From NCBI GenBank assembly GCA_004322085.1, contig SCRR01000054.1, positions 1 to 54,676 of the forward strand: a DNA stretch of 54,676 bases. Direction: 5' to 3'. This stretch comes from Burkholderiaceae bacterium (GTDB lineage Bacteria; Pseudomonadota; Gammaproteobacteria; Burkholderiales; Burkholderiaceae_C). A model generated the notes under the pieces. The model was given only the letters and a program-made list of their open reading frames with translations. It had not been told where the DNA came from and searched no databases. The position numbers were made by a program, and so were the translations under genes. Position 1 is the first letter of the stretch, and the number at the start of each line of letters is the position of its first letter. Shown piece after piece: positions 37,611 to 47,881 of the stretch.

Positions 37611-40600
37611 ATGAGCATTTCCAGCCCCTTCATCGACCGCCCGATCGCCACCTCATTGTTGATGGTGGCCATCGTGTTGCTGGGCCTGTTCGGTTATCGC
37701 CAGCTGCCGATTTCCGCCCTGCCGGAAGTCGACTTCCCGACCATCCAGGTGACGACCACCTACCCTGGCGCCAGCCCGGATGTGATGGCGGCGCTCGTCA
37801 CCACGCCGCTGGAAAACCAGTTCGGGCAGATCGCCGGCCTGACGGCGATGACTTCGAACAGCTCCTTCGGCGTGTCCACCATCACGCTGCAGTTCGACCT
37901 GGGCCTGAGCATCGACAACGCGGCGCAGGACGTGCAGTCGGCCATCAGCGCCGCCAACGGCACGCTGCCGCGCAACCTGCCCTACCCGCCGGTCTACAAC
38001 AAGGTGAACCCGGCGGATGCGCCGATCGTCACGCTGGCCGTGACCTCCTCCGTGTTGCCGCTGTCGCAGGTGGCCGACCTTGCGGACACGCTCATCGCCC
38101 AGAAGCTGTCGCAGGTGTCGGGCGTCGGGCTCGTCAACGTGCAGGGCAACCAGAAACCAGCGGTACGCGTGCAGGTGAACCCCGCCACCCTCGCGGCGCT
38201 CGGGCTGTCGCTGGAGGACGTGCGCACGGCGCTGACGCAGGCCAACGTGAACCAGCCCAAGGGCAGCTTCAACGGCCCGGCGCAGAGCTTCGCGATCGGC
38301 GCAAACGACCAGATCGGCTCGGCTGCCGACTACCAGCCCATCATCATCGCCTACGAAAAAGGCGCGCCGGTGCGCCTGTCCGACGTGGCACGCGTGTTCA
38401 ACGGCGTGGAGAACGACCAGCTCGCGGCGTGGGCCGACGGCCAGCCGGCGATCCTCATCGACGTGCTGCGCCAGCCGGGGGCGAACATCATCGCGGCGGC
38501 GGACGCCGTGAAGGCGCTGCTGCCGGAGCTGGCCACGTCGATCCCGCCGTCGGTGCAGGTGTCCGTGCTGTCCGACCGCACGCAGACGATCCGCGCTTCC
38601 GTAAAGGACGTGCAGTTCACGCTGCTGCTCACCGTCGCGCTGGTGGTGATGGTGATGTTCCTGTTCCTGCGCAAGCTGTGGGCCACCGTCATCCCCAGCA
38701 TCGCGCTGCCGCTGTCGCTGATCGGCACGTTCGGCGTCATGGCGCTGTGCGGCTTCTCGCTCGACAACCTGTCACTGATGGCGTTGACGGTCGCCACCGG
38801 TTTCGTCGTCGACGACGCGATCGTGATGATCGAGAACATCGTGCGCTTCATCGAAGACGGCGACGACCCGCTGACCGCGGCGCACAAGGGCGCAAAGCAG
38901 ATCGGCTTCACGGTGGTGTCGCTCACGGTGTCGCTGATCGCCGTGTTCATCCCGCTGCTGCTGATGGAAGGGCTCATCGGCCGCCTGTTTCGCGAATTCG
39001 CCATCGTGCTGTCCATCGCCGTGGCGATTTCCGCAGTCGTGTCGCTCACGCTCACGCCGATGATGTGCGCGCGGCTGCTGAAGGCCGAGCGCAAGGACCG
39101 CGCGCCCGGCCGCCTGTTCCGCTGGAGCGAGCGCATGTTCGACGCCGGGCTGGGCGCCTACGAGCGCAGCCTGCACCTCGTGCTGCGCCATCGCTTCGCG
39201 ACGCTGATGGTGGCGGCGGCAACGCTGGTGCTCACCATCGCGCTGTACGTCGTGATCCCGAAGGGGCTGCTGCCTGAACAGGACACCGGCCTGCTGATCG
39301 GCATCACCGACGCGCCGCAGACGATCTCGTTTCCCGCCATGTGGGCGCGCAGCCAGCAGCTTGCCGAAGTCGTGCGCAAGGACCCGGACGTGCAAAGCGT
39401 GGCGGTGTTCGTGGGCGCCGGCACCGTCAACCCCACGCTCAACCAGGGACGCATGACGATCGTGCTCAAGCCGCACGACGAGCGGCCCGGCCCGCTGGAA
39501 ACCACCATCGCGCGCATCGACCACGCGGTGCGCGCCGTCAACGGCATCTCGCTGTACCTGCAGCCGGTTCAGGACCTGCAGATCAGCAGCACCATCAGCC
39601 GCACGCAATACCAGTACGTCCTGCAGGACGTGGACGGCACGGCACTCGATACATGGACGCCGAAGCTGGTTGCCGCCCTCGCGAAATCTCCCGTCCTCAC
39701 GGACGTGACGAGCGACGACCAGGCGCGTGGACTGCGGCTCAAGCTCACCATCAACCGCGATGCCGCCAGCCGTCTCGGCGTGCCGATGCAGGCCATCGAC
39801 GACACGCTCTACGACGCCTTCGGCCAACGCCAGGTCACGACCATCTACACGCAGACGAACCAGTACCGCGTGGTGATGGAAGTGCCGCCGGAATTCCGCA
39901 ACGACCCGAAGGCGTTGGACAAGCTGTACGTGAAGGCGAACAACCAGACGCCGGCGCTGACGAACCCGTCCACCTCCAACCCCAATGCCACCGCGAACCT
40001 GCCGACCGCGATCACCGCGACGCCAGCTTCGATGGTGCCGTTGTCCGCCGTCGCCAGCATGGAACTCGGCGTCGGGCCGCTGGTGGTCACGCACGCCGGG
40101 GAACTGCCCGCCACCACGATCTCCTTCAACCTCGCACCCGGCGCGTCGCTGTCGGATGCCCTGCCCGCCATCACCGCCGCCCAGCAATCCATCGGCTTGC
40201 CGGCGACCGTCACCACCCGCTTCACGGGCGCGGTATCGGCCTACCAGAGCGCGGAAGCCAGCACGCCGTGGCTGATCCTGGCGGCGATTCTCGTCATCTA
40301 CATCGTGCTGGGCGTACTGTACGAGAGCTACATCCACCCGCTCACGATCCTGTCCTCGCTGCCTTCGGCCGGCGTCGGGGCGCTGCTGGCGCTGCTCGTC
40401 ACCGGCGAGGAGCTGTCCATCGTCTCGCTGGTCGGCATCATCCTGCTCATCGGCATCGTGAAGAAAAACGCGATCATGATGATCGACTTCGCGCTGGATG
40501 CGGAACGCCACGAGGGCAAGTCGCCGGAGGAGGCCATCTTCCAGGCCTGCGTGCTGCGCTTCCGGCCGATCATGATGACGACCATGGCAGCGCTGCTCGG

Positions 40601-40793
40601 CGCGGTGCCACTGGCCTTCGGCCACGGCGTCGGCGCGGAGCTGCGCACGCCGCTCGGCATTTCCATCGTCGGCGGGCTGCTGCTATCGCAGTTCCTGACG
40701 CTGTACACCACGCCGGTCATCTATCTCTACCTCGACCGCTTCGCCGCGCGTTTCCGGCGCCCCGCAACCGCAACCGCTGCGGAACCGCTGTGA
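37611..40793 (+). CDS. mdtB: RND efflux permease, MdtB/MuxB-type
   Basis: PFIDRPIATSLLMVAIVLLGLFGYRQLPISALPEVDFPTIQVTTTYPGASP; 1060 aa. Confidence 0.92.
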   Translation: MSISSPFIDRPIATSLLMVAIVLLGLFGYRQLPISALPEVDFPTIQVTTTYPGASPDVMAALVTTPLENQFGQIAGLTAMTSNSSFGVSTITLQFDLGLSIDNAAQDVQSAISAANGTLPRNLPYPPVYNKVNPADAPIVTLAVTSSVLPLSQVADLADTLIAQKLSQVSGVGLVNVQGNQKPAVRVQVNPATLAALGLSLEDVRTALTQANVNQPKGSFNGPAQSFAIGANDQIGSAADYQPIIIAYEKGAPVRLSDVARVFNGVENDQLAAWADGQPAILIDVLRQPGANIIAAADAVKALLPELATSIPPSVQVSVLSDRTQTIRASVKDVQFTLLLTVALVVMVMFLFLRKLWATVIPSIALPLSLIGTFGVMALCGFSLDNLSLMALTVATGFVVDDAIVMIENIVRFIEDGDDPLTAAHKGAKQIGFTVVSLTVSLIAVFIPLLLMEGLIGRLFREFAIVLSIAVAISAVVSLTLTPMMCARLLKAERKDRAPGRLFRWSERMFDAGLGAYERSLHLVLRHRFATLMVAAATLVLTIALYVVIPKGLLPEQDTGLLIGITDAPQTISFPAMWARSQQLAEVVRKDPDVQSVAVFVGAGTVNPTLNQGRMTIVLKPHDERPGPLETTIARIDHAVRAVNGISLYLQPVQDLQISSTISRTQYQYVLQDVDGTALDTWTPKLVAALAKSPVLTDVTSDDQARGLRLKLTINRDAASRLGVPMQAIDDTLYDAFGQRQVTTIYTQTNQYRVVMEVPPEFRNDPKALDKLYVKANNQTPALTNPSTSNPNATANLPTAITATPASMVPLSAVASMELGVGPLVVTHAGELPATTISFNLAPGASLSDALPAITAAQQSIGLPATVTTRFTGAVSAYQSAEASTPWLILAAILVIYIVLGVLYESYIHPLTILSSLPSAGVGALLALLVTGEELSIVSLVGIILLIGIVKKNAIMMIDFALDAERHEGKSPEEAIFQACVLRFRPIMMTTMAALLGAVPLAFGHGVGAELRTPLGISIVGGLLLSQFLTLYTTPVIYLYLDRFAARFRRPATATAAEPL

Positions 40794-40836
40794 TGTGCCG
40801 CACGGCCGCGCCGCACTCGATCGGGCACCCGCTGCC

Positions 40837-43800
40837 ATGAACATCAGCGCGCCCGCCATTCTCCGCCCCATCGCCGTGTCGCTGCTGGCGGCCGGCGTAC
40901 TCATCCTCGGGCTGGTGGCCTACACGCAGCTGCCGATCTCGTCGCTGCCGGAAGTCAACCTGCCGTACATCTTCGTGTCCACCGCCCAGCCGGGGGCTGC
41001 GCCGCAGACCATGGCGGCGACCATCGCCACACCGCTGGAGCGCCACCTCGGCGCCATTGCCGGCGTTTCGGAGATGGTGTCCACCAGCCGCGCGGGCAGC
41101 GCCAGCGTGGTGCTGCAGTTCGACCCGGCCCGCGACGTAAACGGTGCAGCCCGCGACGTGCAGGCTGCCATCAACGCCGCCGCGACGGACTTGCCGAGCG
41201 GGCTGCCCACCCCGCCGGTCTACAAGAAGGCAAACCCGTCCGACTCGCCGATCCTGATCCTCGCCATGACCTCCCGGACAATGAGCGTGCAGGACCTGTA
41301 CACGGTGGCGAACAACGTGATCGGACAACGCATCCGCCAGGTGGCGGGTGTGTCCGATGCGGAAGTCCAGGGCGGAGCGAATCCTTCCGTGCGCGTGGCG
41401 GTGAACCCGGCCCAGCTCGCCGCCATGAACCTGACGCTCGACGACGTGCGGCAAGCCTTGGCGAACGCCAGCGCCTATGCCCCGAAAGGCGCACTGCAGG
41501 ACGACGGCCGCACCTTCGTGATCGAGGCGAACGACCAGTTGCGCGACCCCGCAGGCTATGGCGACATCATCCTCACGAACCACAACGGGGCCACCGTGCG
41601 GCTGGCCGACGTCGCGGACATCAGTTCCGGCCAGCAGGACGACCAGCAGGCCGCGTGGTTCAACAACCAGCGCGCCATCCTCATCATGGTGCGCAAGCAG
41701 TCGGATGCGAACGTCATCAAGACCGCCGACGCCGTCAAGGCCCTGATTCCGCAGCTTGATGCGTGGCTGCCGCCGAGCGTGCAACTGACGCTGATGACCG
41801 ACCGCACGCAGACCATCCGCGCCTCGGTCAACGAAGTCCAGGCCACGCTGCTCATCGCGCTGGCGCTGGTGGTGATGGTGATGTTCCTGTTCCTGCGCCG
41901 GCTGGTGCCGACGCTGATCGCCGGCATCACCGTACCGCTGGCCATCACCGCCACGTTCGGCGCCATGTGGTTCATGGGCTATTCGCTCGACAATCTGTCG
42001 TTGATGGCACTGACGATCTCCGTCGGCTTCGTGGTGGACGACGCCATCGTTGTCATCGAGAACATCGTGCGCCACCTCGATGCCGGGGAAGAGCCGCTGC
42101 AGGCGGCGCTGGCCGGGGCGAAGGAAATCGGCTTCACCGTCGTGTCCATGTCCCTGTCGCTGGTCGCCGTGTTCATCCCGCTGCTGTTCATGGGCGGCGT
42201 GCTGGGCACGTTCTTCGGGGAATTCTCCGCCACGCTGGTGATGGCGATCCTCGCTTCCATGGTAGTGTCGCTCACATTGACGCCCAGCCTCTGCGGACGC
42301 TTCCTCCACGCCGAGAAAACAGCCGAAACGCGCGGCAGGATCGCACGGTGGGCGGAGCAGGTCTTTGATGCCCTGCATCGGGCTTACGAGCACGGCCTGC
42401 GCTGGGCGCTGACGCACCGGGTAACGATGTTTGCCGTGACCTTCGGCGCGCTGGGCCTGACGCTGTGGCTGTATACCGCCGTGCCGAAAGGCTTGTTTCC
42501 GCAGCAGGACACCGGCCAGATGCGCGGCATGGTGGTAGCCGACTCCAGCATCAGCTTCGACGCCATGTCGCAGAAGATCGAAGCTGCAACAAAGATCCTG
42601 CTTGCCGACCCGGCGGTCGCGTCGGTGTCCGGCTTCACCGGCGGCACCGGCTGGCACGGCGGGTCGAACCGCGGCACGCTGTTCGTATCCCTGAAGCCGC
42701 GCGCACAGCGCAACGCGAGCGTGCAGCACGTCATCAGCCGCCTGCGACCGAAATTCGCGCACATCATCGGCGCCAGCATCTACCTGAGCGCGGTGCAGGA
42801 TTTCCGCATGGGCGGACGCACGAGTTCTGCGTCTTCCCTGTTCGCGTTGCGCGGCGAGGATCTGGATGCGCTCTACGTCTGGGCACCACGGCTGGTGAAT
42901 GCTCTGAAAGCTTCGCCGCTGCTCAGCGACGTCAGTTCCGACCTCGACGAGGCCGCAGCGCAGGTCAACGTCGTCATCGACCGCGATACCGCGGCGCGCC
43001 TCGGCATCGCCATCGCCTCCATCGACTCAGCCCTGAACAACGCGTTCTCGCAACGCCAGGTGGCCACCGTCTACGACGCGCTGAACACCTACCGCGTGGT
43101 GCTGACGACAAAATCGCAGTTCCAGCTTTCGCCGGCCGACTTCGACCGCGTGTATGTCAAGACCCGCAGCGGCACGGCGGTCCCGCTGTCCGCCGTGGCC
43201 CACATCGAATACGGGCTGGCGCCGCTCACGGTCTCGCACGACGGCGGCACACCGGTGGTGAACATTTCCTACAGCACCGCACCCGGCGTGTCCGCCTCCC
43301 AGGGGCTGGGCGCCATCCGCCAAGCCATGCTGGACCTGCACATGCCGGGCGACATCCATGGCGGCGGCGCCGGCGAAATGCGGCTGTTCAAGCAGTCCAC
43401 GGCACAGCAACCGCTGCTGGTCGTCGCGGCGCTCGCCACCATCTACATCGTGCTCGGCATCCTCTACGAAAGCCTCGTGCACCCGCTCACGATCCTGTCC
43501 ACGCTGCCGTCCGCCGGGCTCGGCGCGCTGCTGGCGTTGATCCTGTTCAAGTCGGAACTCGACGTGGTGTCGATCATCGGTGTCATCCTGCTCATGGGCA
43601 TCGTGCAGAAGAACGCCATCCTCATGATCGACTTCGCGATCGACGCCCGGCGCACGCGCCAGCTCGCGCCCGCCGAGGCGATCTTCGAGGCCTGTCTGGT
43701 GCGCTTCCGGCCGATCGTCATGACTTCGCTCGCCGCCATGCTCGGCGCCCTACCACTGGCCATCGGCATAGGCACCGGCTCGGAACTGCGGGTACCAATG

Positions 43801-43956
43801 GGCATCGCCATCGTCGGCGGCCTGCTCGTTTCGCAGTTCCTGACACTGTTCACGACGCCGGTGTTCTATCTGGCCTTCGAAGCGCTCTCGGCGTGGTGGC
43901 GGCGCCTGCGGCACCGCCCTCCGGCCCCCTTGGAATCGCACACTGCCGCAAGCTGA
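40837..43956 (+). CDS. mdtC: RND efflux permease, MdtC/MuxC-type
   Basis: MNISAPAILRPIAVSLLAAGVLILGLVAYTQLPISSLPEVNLPYIFVSTAQPGAAP; tandem with mdtB. Confidence 0.92.
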   Translation: MNISAPAILRPIAVSLLAAGVLILGLVAYTQLPISSLPEVNLPYIFVSTAQPGAAPQTMAATIATPLERHLGAIAGVSEMVSTSRAGSASVVLQFDPARDVNGAARDVQAAINAAATDLPSGLPTPPVYKKANPSDSPILILAMTSRTMSVQDLYTVANNVIGQRIRQVAGVSDAEVQGGANPSVRVAVNPAQLAAMNLTLDDVRQALANASAYAPKGALQDDGRTFVIEANDQLRDPAGYGDIILTNHNGATVRLADVADISSGQQDDQQAAWFNNQRAILIMVRKQSDANVIKTADAVKALIPQLDAWLPPSVQLTLMTDRTQTIRASVNEVQATLLIALALVVMVMFLFLRRLVPTLIAGITVPLAITATFGAMWFMGYSLDNLSLMALTISVGFVVDDAIVVIENIVRHLDAGEEPLQAALAGAKEIGFTVVSMSLSLVAVFIPLLFMGGVLGTFFGEFSATLVMAILASMVVSLTLTPSLCGRFLHAEKTAETRGRIARWAEQVFDALHRAYEHGLRWALTHRVTMFAVTFGALGLTLWLYTAVPKGLFPQQDTGQMRGMVVADSSISFDAMSQKIEAATKILLADPAVASVSGFTGGTGWHGGSNRGTLFVSLKPRAQRNASVQHVISRLRPKFAHIIGASIYLSAVQDFRMGGRTSSASSLFALRGEDLDALYVWAPRLVNALKASPLLSDVSSDLDEAAAQVNVVIDRDTAARLGIAIASIDSALNNAFSQRQVATVYDALNTYRVVLTTKSQFQLSPADFDRVYVKTRSGTAVPLSAVAHIEYGLAPLTVSHDGGTPVVNISYSTAPGVSASQGLGAIRQAMLDLHMPGDIHGGGAGEMRLFKQSTAQQPLLVVAALATIYIVLGILYESLVHPLTILSTLPSAGLGALLALILFKSELDVVSIIGVILLMGIVQKNAILMIDFAIDARRTRQLAPAEAIFEACLVRFRPIVMTSLAAMLGALPLAIGIGTGSELRVPMGIAIVGGLLVSQFLTLFTTPVFYLAFEALSAWWRRLRHRPPAPLESHTAAS

Positions 43957-43994
43957 CGTCGCGCTGTTCCATCAACCTCCAAGCCTTCGACGAC

Positions 43995-44570
43995 ATGAAC
44001 ACCAACCGACTGGAAGCCTTCAGCGACGGCGTGATGGCGGTCGCACTCACGGTCATGGTGCTCGGCATCCAGCCGCCGGGCGGGACCCACCTCGACGCGC
44101 TGCTGTCCATGGCCCCGCAATTCCTCACCTACGTGCTGAGCTTCGTATACGTCGGCATCTACTGGACGAATCACCACCATCTGCTGCACGCCGCAGAGCG
44201 TGTGAACGGCAAGGTGCTGTGGGCCAACCTGCACCTGCTGTTCTGGCTCACGCTGATTCCGCTCACCACGGCGTGGATGAAGGAACACATCGATGCGGCG
44301 CTGCCGGCCGCGATCTACGGTCTCGTCCTGCTGTGCGCCGCCTTCGCCTACTACCTGCTCGCGCACCTGCTGGCGGGCCTGCACGGCCACGACTCGACGC
44401 TGGCGAAGGCCATCGGTTGCGACCTGAAAAACAAGATATCGATACTGCTTTACGCCGCGGGTATCGGGCTGGCTTTCGTACACGCCTGGATCGCAGACGC
44501 CCTGTACGTGGCGGTCGCCATCATGTGGCTGATCCCGGAGCGCCGGATCGAAAAGCTCCTTGCGCACTAG
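43995..44570 (+). CDS. TMEM175/DUF1211-family membrane protein
   Basis: MNTNRLEAFSDGVMAVALTVMVLGI (RxxxFSD signature). Confidence 0.9.
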   Translation: MNTNRLEAFSDGVMAVALTVMVLGIQPPGGTHLDALLSMAPQFLTYVLSFVYVGIYWTNHHHLLHAAERVNGKVLWANLHLLFWLTLIPLTTAWMKEHIDAALPAAIYGLVLLCAAFAYYLLAHLLAGLHGHDSTLAKAIGCDLKNKISILLYAAGIGLAFVHAWIADALYVAVAIMWLIPERRIEKLLAH

Positions 44571-44606
44571 CACACGCCACGGCCGGCTGCACGCCCGCAA
44601 ATCCGT

Positions 44607-45326
44607 TCAGGGCGCCGGCAACCACTGCCGCAAGGCCTCTTCCGCCAGCTCCGGCCAGCGCGCATTCGCGGTCGGATTCGCCGGGCTCGGGTGGTGCAGG
44701 TAGCCGACTGGAACGCTGTCGCCGACCACGGCTTTCGCCTTGTCCACGGCATAGCGGCCGATGCCCATGATCGCTGCTGGTTTCAGCACGCGGACGGCGT
44801 GGGCCAGTGCTTCATCACATAGCGCATCCAGCGGCCGCGATTCGGCAGCTTTCAGGGCGCCGGGAATGAGGTTGCGGTTCTTCGCCAGGAACAGCAGCGG
44901 GCAGTAGTTCCACACGAAGAAGCGTTCGAAAAACTGTTCCGGCGTTCCGACCCGGTCCTGTACCCAGCCCCACAGCCGTTTGCCGCTGCCTTCGTCGCGG
45001 TGGCAGGCCATGCCGAGAATCGGGTACTTCTCATGCTGCAGCGGCAGGTGATGTGGCATGAGCCGGGTGTCGATGTGGAACCAGCCGCGCACGGCAGAGA
45101 TGTTGCCGAATGGCACGCCGGTCTGCGTCATGCCCCATGGGCCCGGGTTCATGCCCACCAGCAGCACGCGTCCCGTGCCTTCACCGAAGCGTTCCAGATA
45201 CTGGTGGTAGCCGTCCCAGGCGTAGTCCAGCGGGTTGTAGACGTGGCTGGGCGTGTGGAATTCGAGTCCCGCGAGGTCGCGCGACCACTTGCGCGCCAGC
45301 CGCACGAGTGAGATTTCAGTCGTCAT
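44607..45326 (-). CDS. SMUG1-like uracil-DNA glycosylase family protein
   Basis: VLLVGMNPGPWGMTQTGVPFGNISAVRGWF; GYLHHPSPANPTAN. Confidence 0.85.
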   Translation of the reverse strand: MTTEISLVRLARKWSRDLAGLEFHTPSHVYNPLDYAWDGYHQYLERFGEGTGRVLLVGMNPGPWGMTQTGVPFGNISAVRGWFHIDTRLMPHHLPLQHEKYPILGMACHRDEGSGKRLWGWVQDRVGTPEQFFERFFVWNYCPLLFLAKNRNLIPGALKAAESRPLDALCDEALAHAVRVLKPAAIMGIGRYAVDKAKAVVGDSVPVGYLHHPSPANPTANARWPELAEEALRQWLPAP

Positions 45327-45540
45327 GGCGCGGCCACTTTACTGCATCCAGCCGCCACGGCGGCGTGGATTCGGAATCGAAATGCCAGTCGCGCGCAGGC
45401 ACGCTCCGACAAACAGAAACCCGTGCGACGACAAACACCTGCGGGAGCCAGCCCGCTGGCAACAAGGATGGCGGGGATTCAAGAAGCGGCAAGCAACCAT
45501 CCGACCTTTGCGGTCTTCCGGCTGCTCGCCGCCCAGCGCC

Positions 45541-46977
45541 TCAAGCGTTGTGAAACACCGACTTCGCTTCGAGGAATTCCTCCAACCCGTATTCACCCCA
45601 TTCGCGGCCGAGGCCGGAATGTTTGTAGCCGCCGAACGGCGCCGGCGTGTTCATCTCGAACTGTGCGCCGTTCAGGTGCACTTGGCCGGTACGCAAGCGG
45701 TTTGCGACTTTCGCGGCTTCACCTTCGGTCTTGCCGTAGACGTAGCCGGACAAGCCATAGTCGGTATCGTTGGCGATGCGGATCGCATCTTCCACGGTCT
45801 TGTAGGGAATCATCGTGAGCACCGGGCCGAAGATTTCCTTGCGCGCGATCTCCATGTCGTTGTTGACGTTGCTGAACACCGTGGGCCGCGCGAAGTAGCC
45901 CTGCTTGATGCCTTCGGGCCGGCCCGGCCCGCCGCACACAAGCTTCGCGCCTTCCTCGATACCCTTGTTGATGAGCTGCTGCACGCGCTCGTACTGGCGC
46001 TGGTTCGCGATCGGGCCGAGCGCCGTGTCCTTGTCGTTCGGATCGCCGACCTTGAGCGTGGCGCAGGTTTTTGCGGCAATCGCTTCGGCCTGTGCCAGCT
46101 GGTCTTGCTGGACCAGCATGCGCGACGGTGCGTTGCAGCTCTGGCCGGTGTTGCCCATCATCACGCGCACACCGTTCGTCACGGCCTTTTCCAGATCCGC
46201 ATCCGGCAGGATGATGTTCGCTGACTTGCCGCCCAGTTCCAGCGCCACACGCTTGAACGTCGGCGCCGCCTCGCGGCTGACGGATTCCCCGGCCCGCGAC
46301 GAACCGGTCAGCGACACCATGTCCACGCGCGGGTCGGAGGACAGCATCGGCCCCACTTCCGCGCCATCGCCGTAGATCATGTTGAACACGCCTTTCGGCA
46401 AGCCCGCCTCGTGCATGATCTGCGCGAACAGGTTCGCCGACAGCGGCGCGAATTCGCTCGGCTTCAGGATCATCGTGCAGCCCGCCACCAGCGCCGGCGC
46501 CACCTTGCACGCCACCTGGTTCATCGGCCAGTTCCACGGCGTGATGAGCGCGCACACCCCGGCCGGCTCGCGGCGCACCACGGCAGAGCCCATGCGACGT
46601 TCGAACTGGAAGTTCTTCGCCGCATCCAGCGCCGTCTTCACGTGCATCAAACCCAGTGGAACCTGTGCGCCGATGGCCAGCGTATGCAGCGGCGCGCCCA
46701 TCTCGTTGCTGATGGCCTGCGCCATCTCCTGCATGTGCTTCTGGTAACCGGCGAGCACGCGCTCCAGCATCTTCACGCGTTCGGCCAGCGGCGTCTGCGA
46801 GAACGTCTCGAAGGCATCGCACGCCGCCTGGATGGCGCGATCCACGTCGGTCTTGCCGGCCAGGAATACCTGGCCTTCGGACCCTTCCGTGGCGGGGTTC
46901 GTGACGCTGAACGGGTGCGCATCGGACGCCGGCGCAACCCATTCCCCATTGATGTAGAACTTGTCCAGATTGCTCAT
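45541..46977 (-). CDS. Aldehyde dehydrogenase family protein
   Basis: ITPWNWPMNQVACKVAPALVAGC, VALELGGKSANIILPDADL, NTGQSCNAPSRMLVQ, EIFGPVL. Confidence 0.92.
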   Translation of the reverse strand: MSNLDKFYINGEWVAPASDAHPFSVTNPATEGSEGQVFLAGKTDVDRAIQAACDAFETFSQTPLAERVKMLERVLAGYQKHMQEMAQAISNEMGAPLHTLAIGAQVPLGLMHVKTALDAAKNFQFERRMGSAVVRREPAGVCALITPWNWPMNQVACKVAPALVAGCTMILKPSEFAPLSANLFAQIMHEAGLPKGVFNMIYGDGAEVGPMLSSDPRVDMVSLTGSSRAGESVSREAAPTFKRVALELGGKSANIILPDADLEKAVTNGVRVMMGNTGQSCNAPSRMLVQQDQLAQAEAIAAKTCATLKVGDPNDKDTALGPIANQRQYERVQQLINKGIEEGAKLVCGGPGRPEGIKQGYFARPTVFSNVNNDMEIARKEIFGPVLTMIPYKTVEDAIRIANDTDYGLSGYVYGKTEGEAAKVANRLRTGQVHLNGAQFEMNTPAPFGGYKHSGLGREWGEYGLEEFLEAKSVFHNA

Positions 46978-47245
46978 TGCTGCTCCTCTCGGTGTCATGA
47001 ATATATGTGGTATCAAGGCGCCTGCCGCACTCGACCAGCGCGCCGACGCCAATGTCCAGTAGACCACAAGCGCGCGGTCGAGTTCGTGCACGGCCGGCAC
47101 ACAGAACTACAATACGAGTTTGGATATGGAATTCCACCCATGAATCGTTGGCGTTGCTGAAACCTTGATGTGCTCCGCCGCCGCCGCGCGGCAGGCTGCC
47201 GCCGTTTCAGCCTTGACCTGTGTTTCAGTCTCGAAAGGTAACGCC

Positions 47246-47836
47246 ATGATTCTCATGATCGACAATTACGATTCCTTCACCTACAACATCGTCCAGTACC
47301 TAGGTGAACTGGGCGCGGAAGTGGAGGTGCATCGCAACGACGAGATCACGGTGACGGAAGTCGCCGCCAAACATCCGTCGCATATCGTCCTGTCACCCGG
47401 CCCGTGCACGCCGAACGAAGCCGGCATCTGCATCGAGCTCATCCGCACGCTGCAGGGCCAATTTCCGATTCTCGGCGTATGCCTCGGCCATCAAGCCATC
47501 GGCCAGGCCTTCGGCGGCCGCGTGGTACGCGCGCACCACGTGATGCACGGCAAGATCTCGCCCATTTACCACACCGGCGAAGGCGTGTTCGCCGGCTTGC
47601 CCAGCCCCTACAACGCCACCCGCTACCACTCGCTGGTGGTGGAACGCGACACGCTGCCGGAATGCCTGAAGCTCACCGCATGGACGCAGACCGCGGACGG
47701 CACCGTGGACGAGGTGATGGGCCTGCGGCACCGTACCCTGCCGATCGAAAGCGTGCAGTTCCACCCCGAATCCATCCTGACGGAACACGGGCACCGGTTG
47801 CTGAAGAATTTCATCGACACTTACGCCCCGGCCTGA
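47246..47836 (+). CDS. trpG: Anthranilate/aminodeoxychorismate synthase component II (glutamine amidotransferase)
   Basis: [50 protein letters not shown]. TrpG vs PabA cannot be separated from sequence alone. Confidence 0.92.
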   Translation: MILMIDNYDSFTYNIVQYLGELGAEVEVHRNDEITVTEVAAKHPSHIVLSPGPCTPNEAGICIELIRTLQGQFPILGVCLGHQAIGQAFGGRVVRAHHVMHGKISPIYHTGEGVFAGLPSPYNATRYHSLVVERDTLPECLKLTAWTQTADGTVDEVMGLRHRTLPIESVQFHPESILTEHGHRLLKNFIDTYAPA

Positions 47837-47881
47837 ACGGGCTACCTTGGGCAGTTGCCACGTGCCGGACCTCCTGCAGCC

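Noticed and set aside
38772-40625. 617-aa minus-strand ORF opposite mdtB
   Set aside because: Shadow ORF in high-GC coding DNA; low-complexity Arg/His/Gln-rich translation and no domain motifs, while the + strand encodes a clear RND permease.
40717-42762. 681-aa minus-strand ORF opposite mdtC
   Set aside because: Same reason: antisense GC-frame artefact with biased composition.
42465-44570. 701-aa + ORF spanning mdtC and the TMEM175-like gene
   Set aside because: Only the last 191 aa (from 43995) are a real protein; the upstream part is an out-of-frame reading of mdtC.
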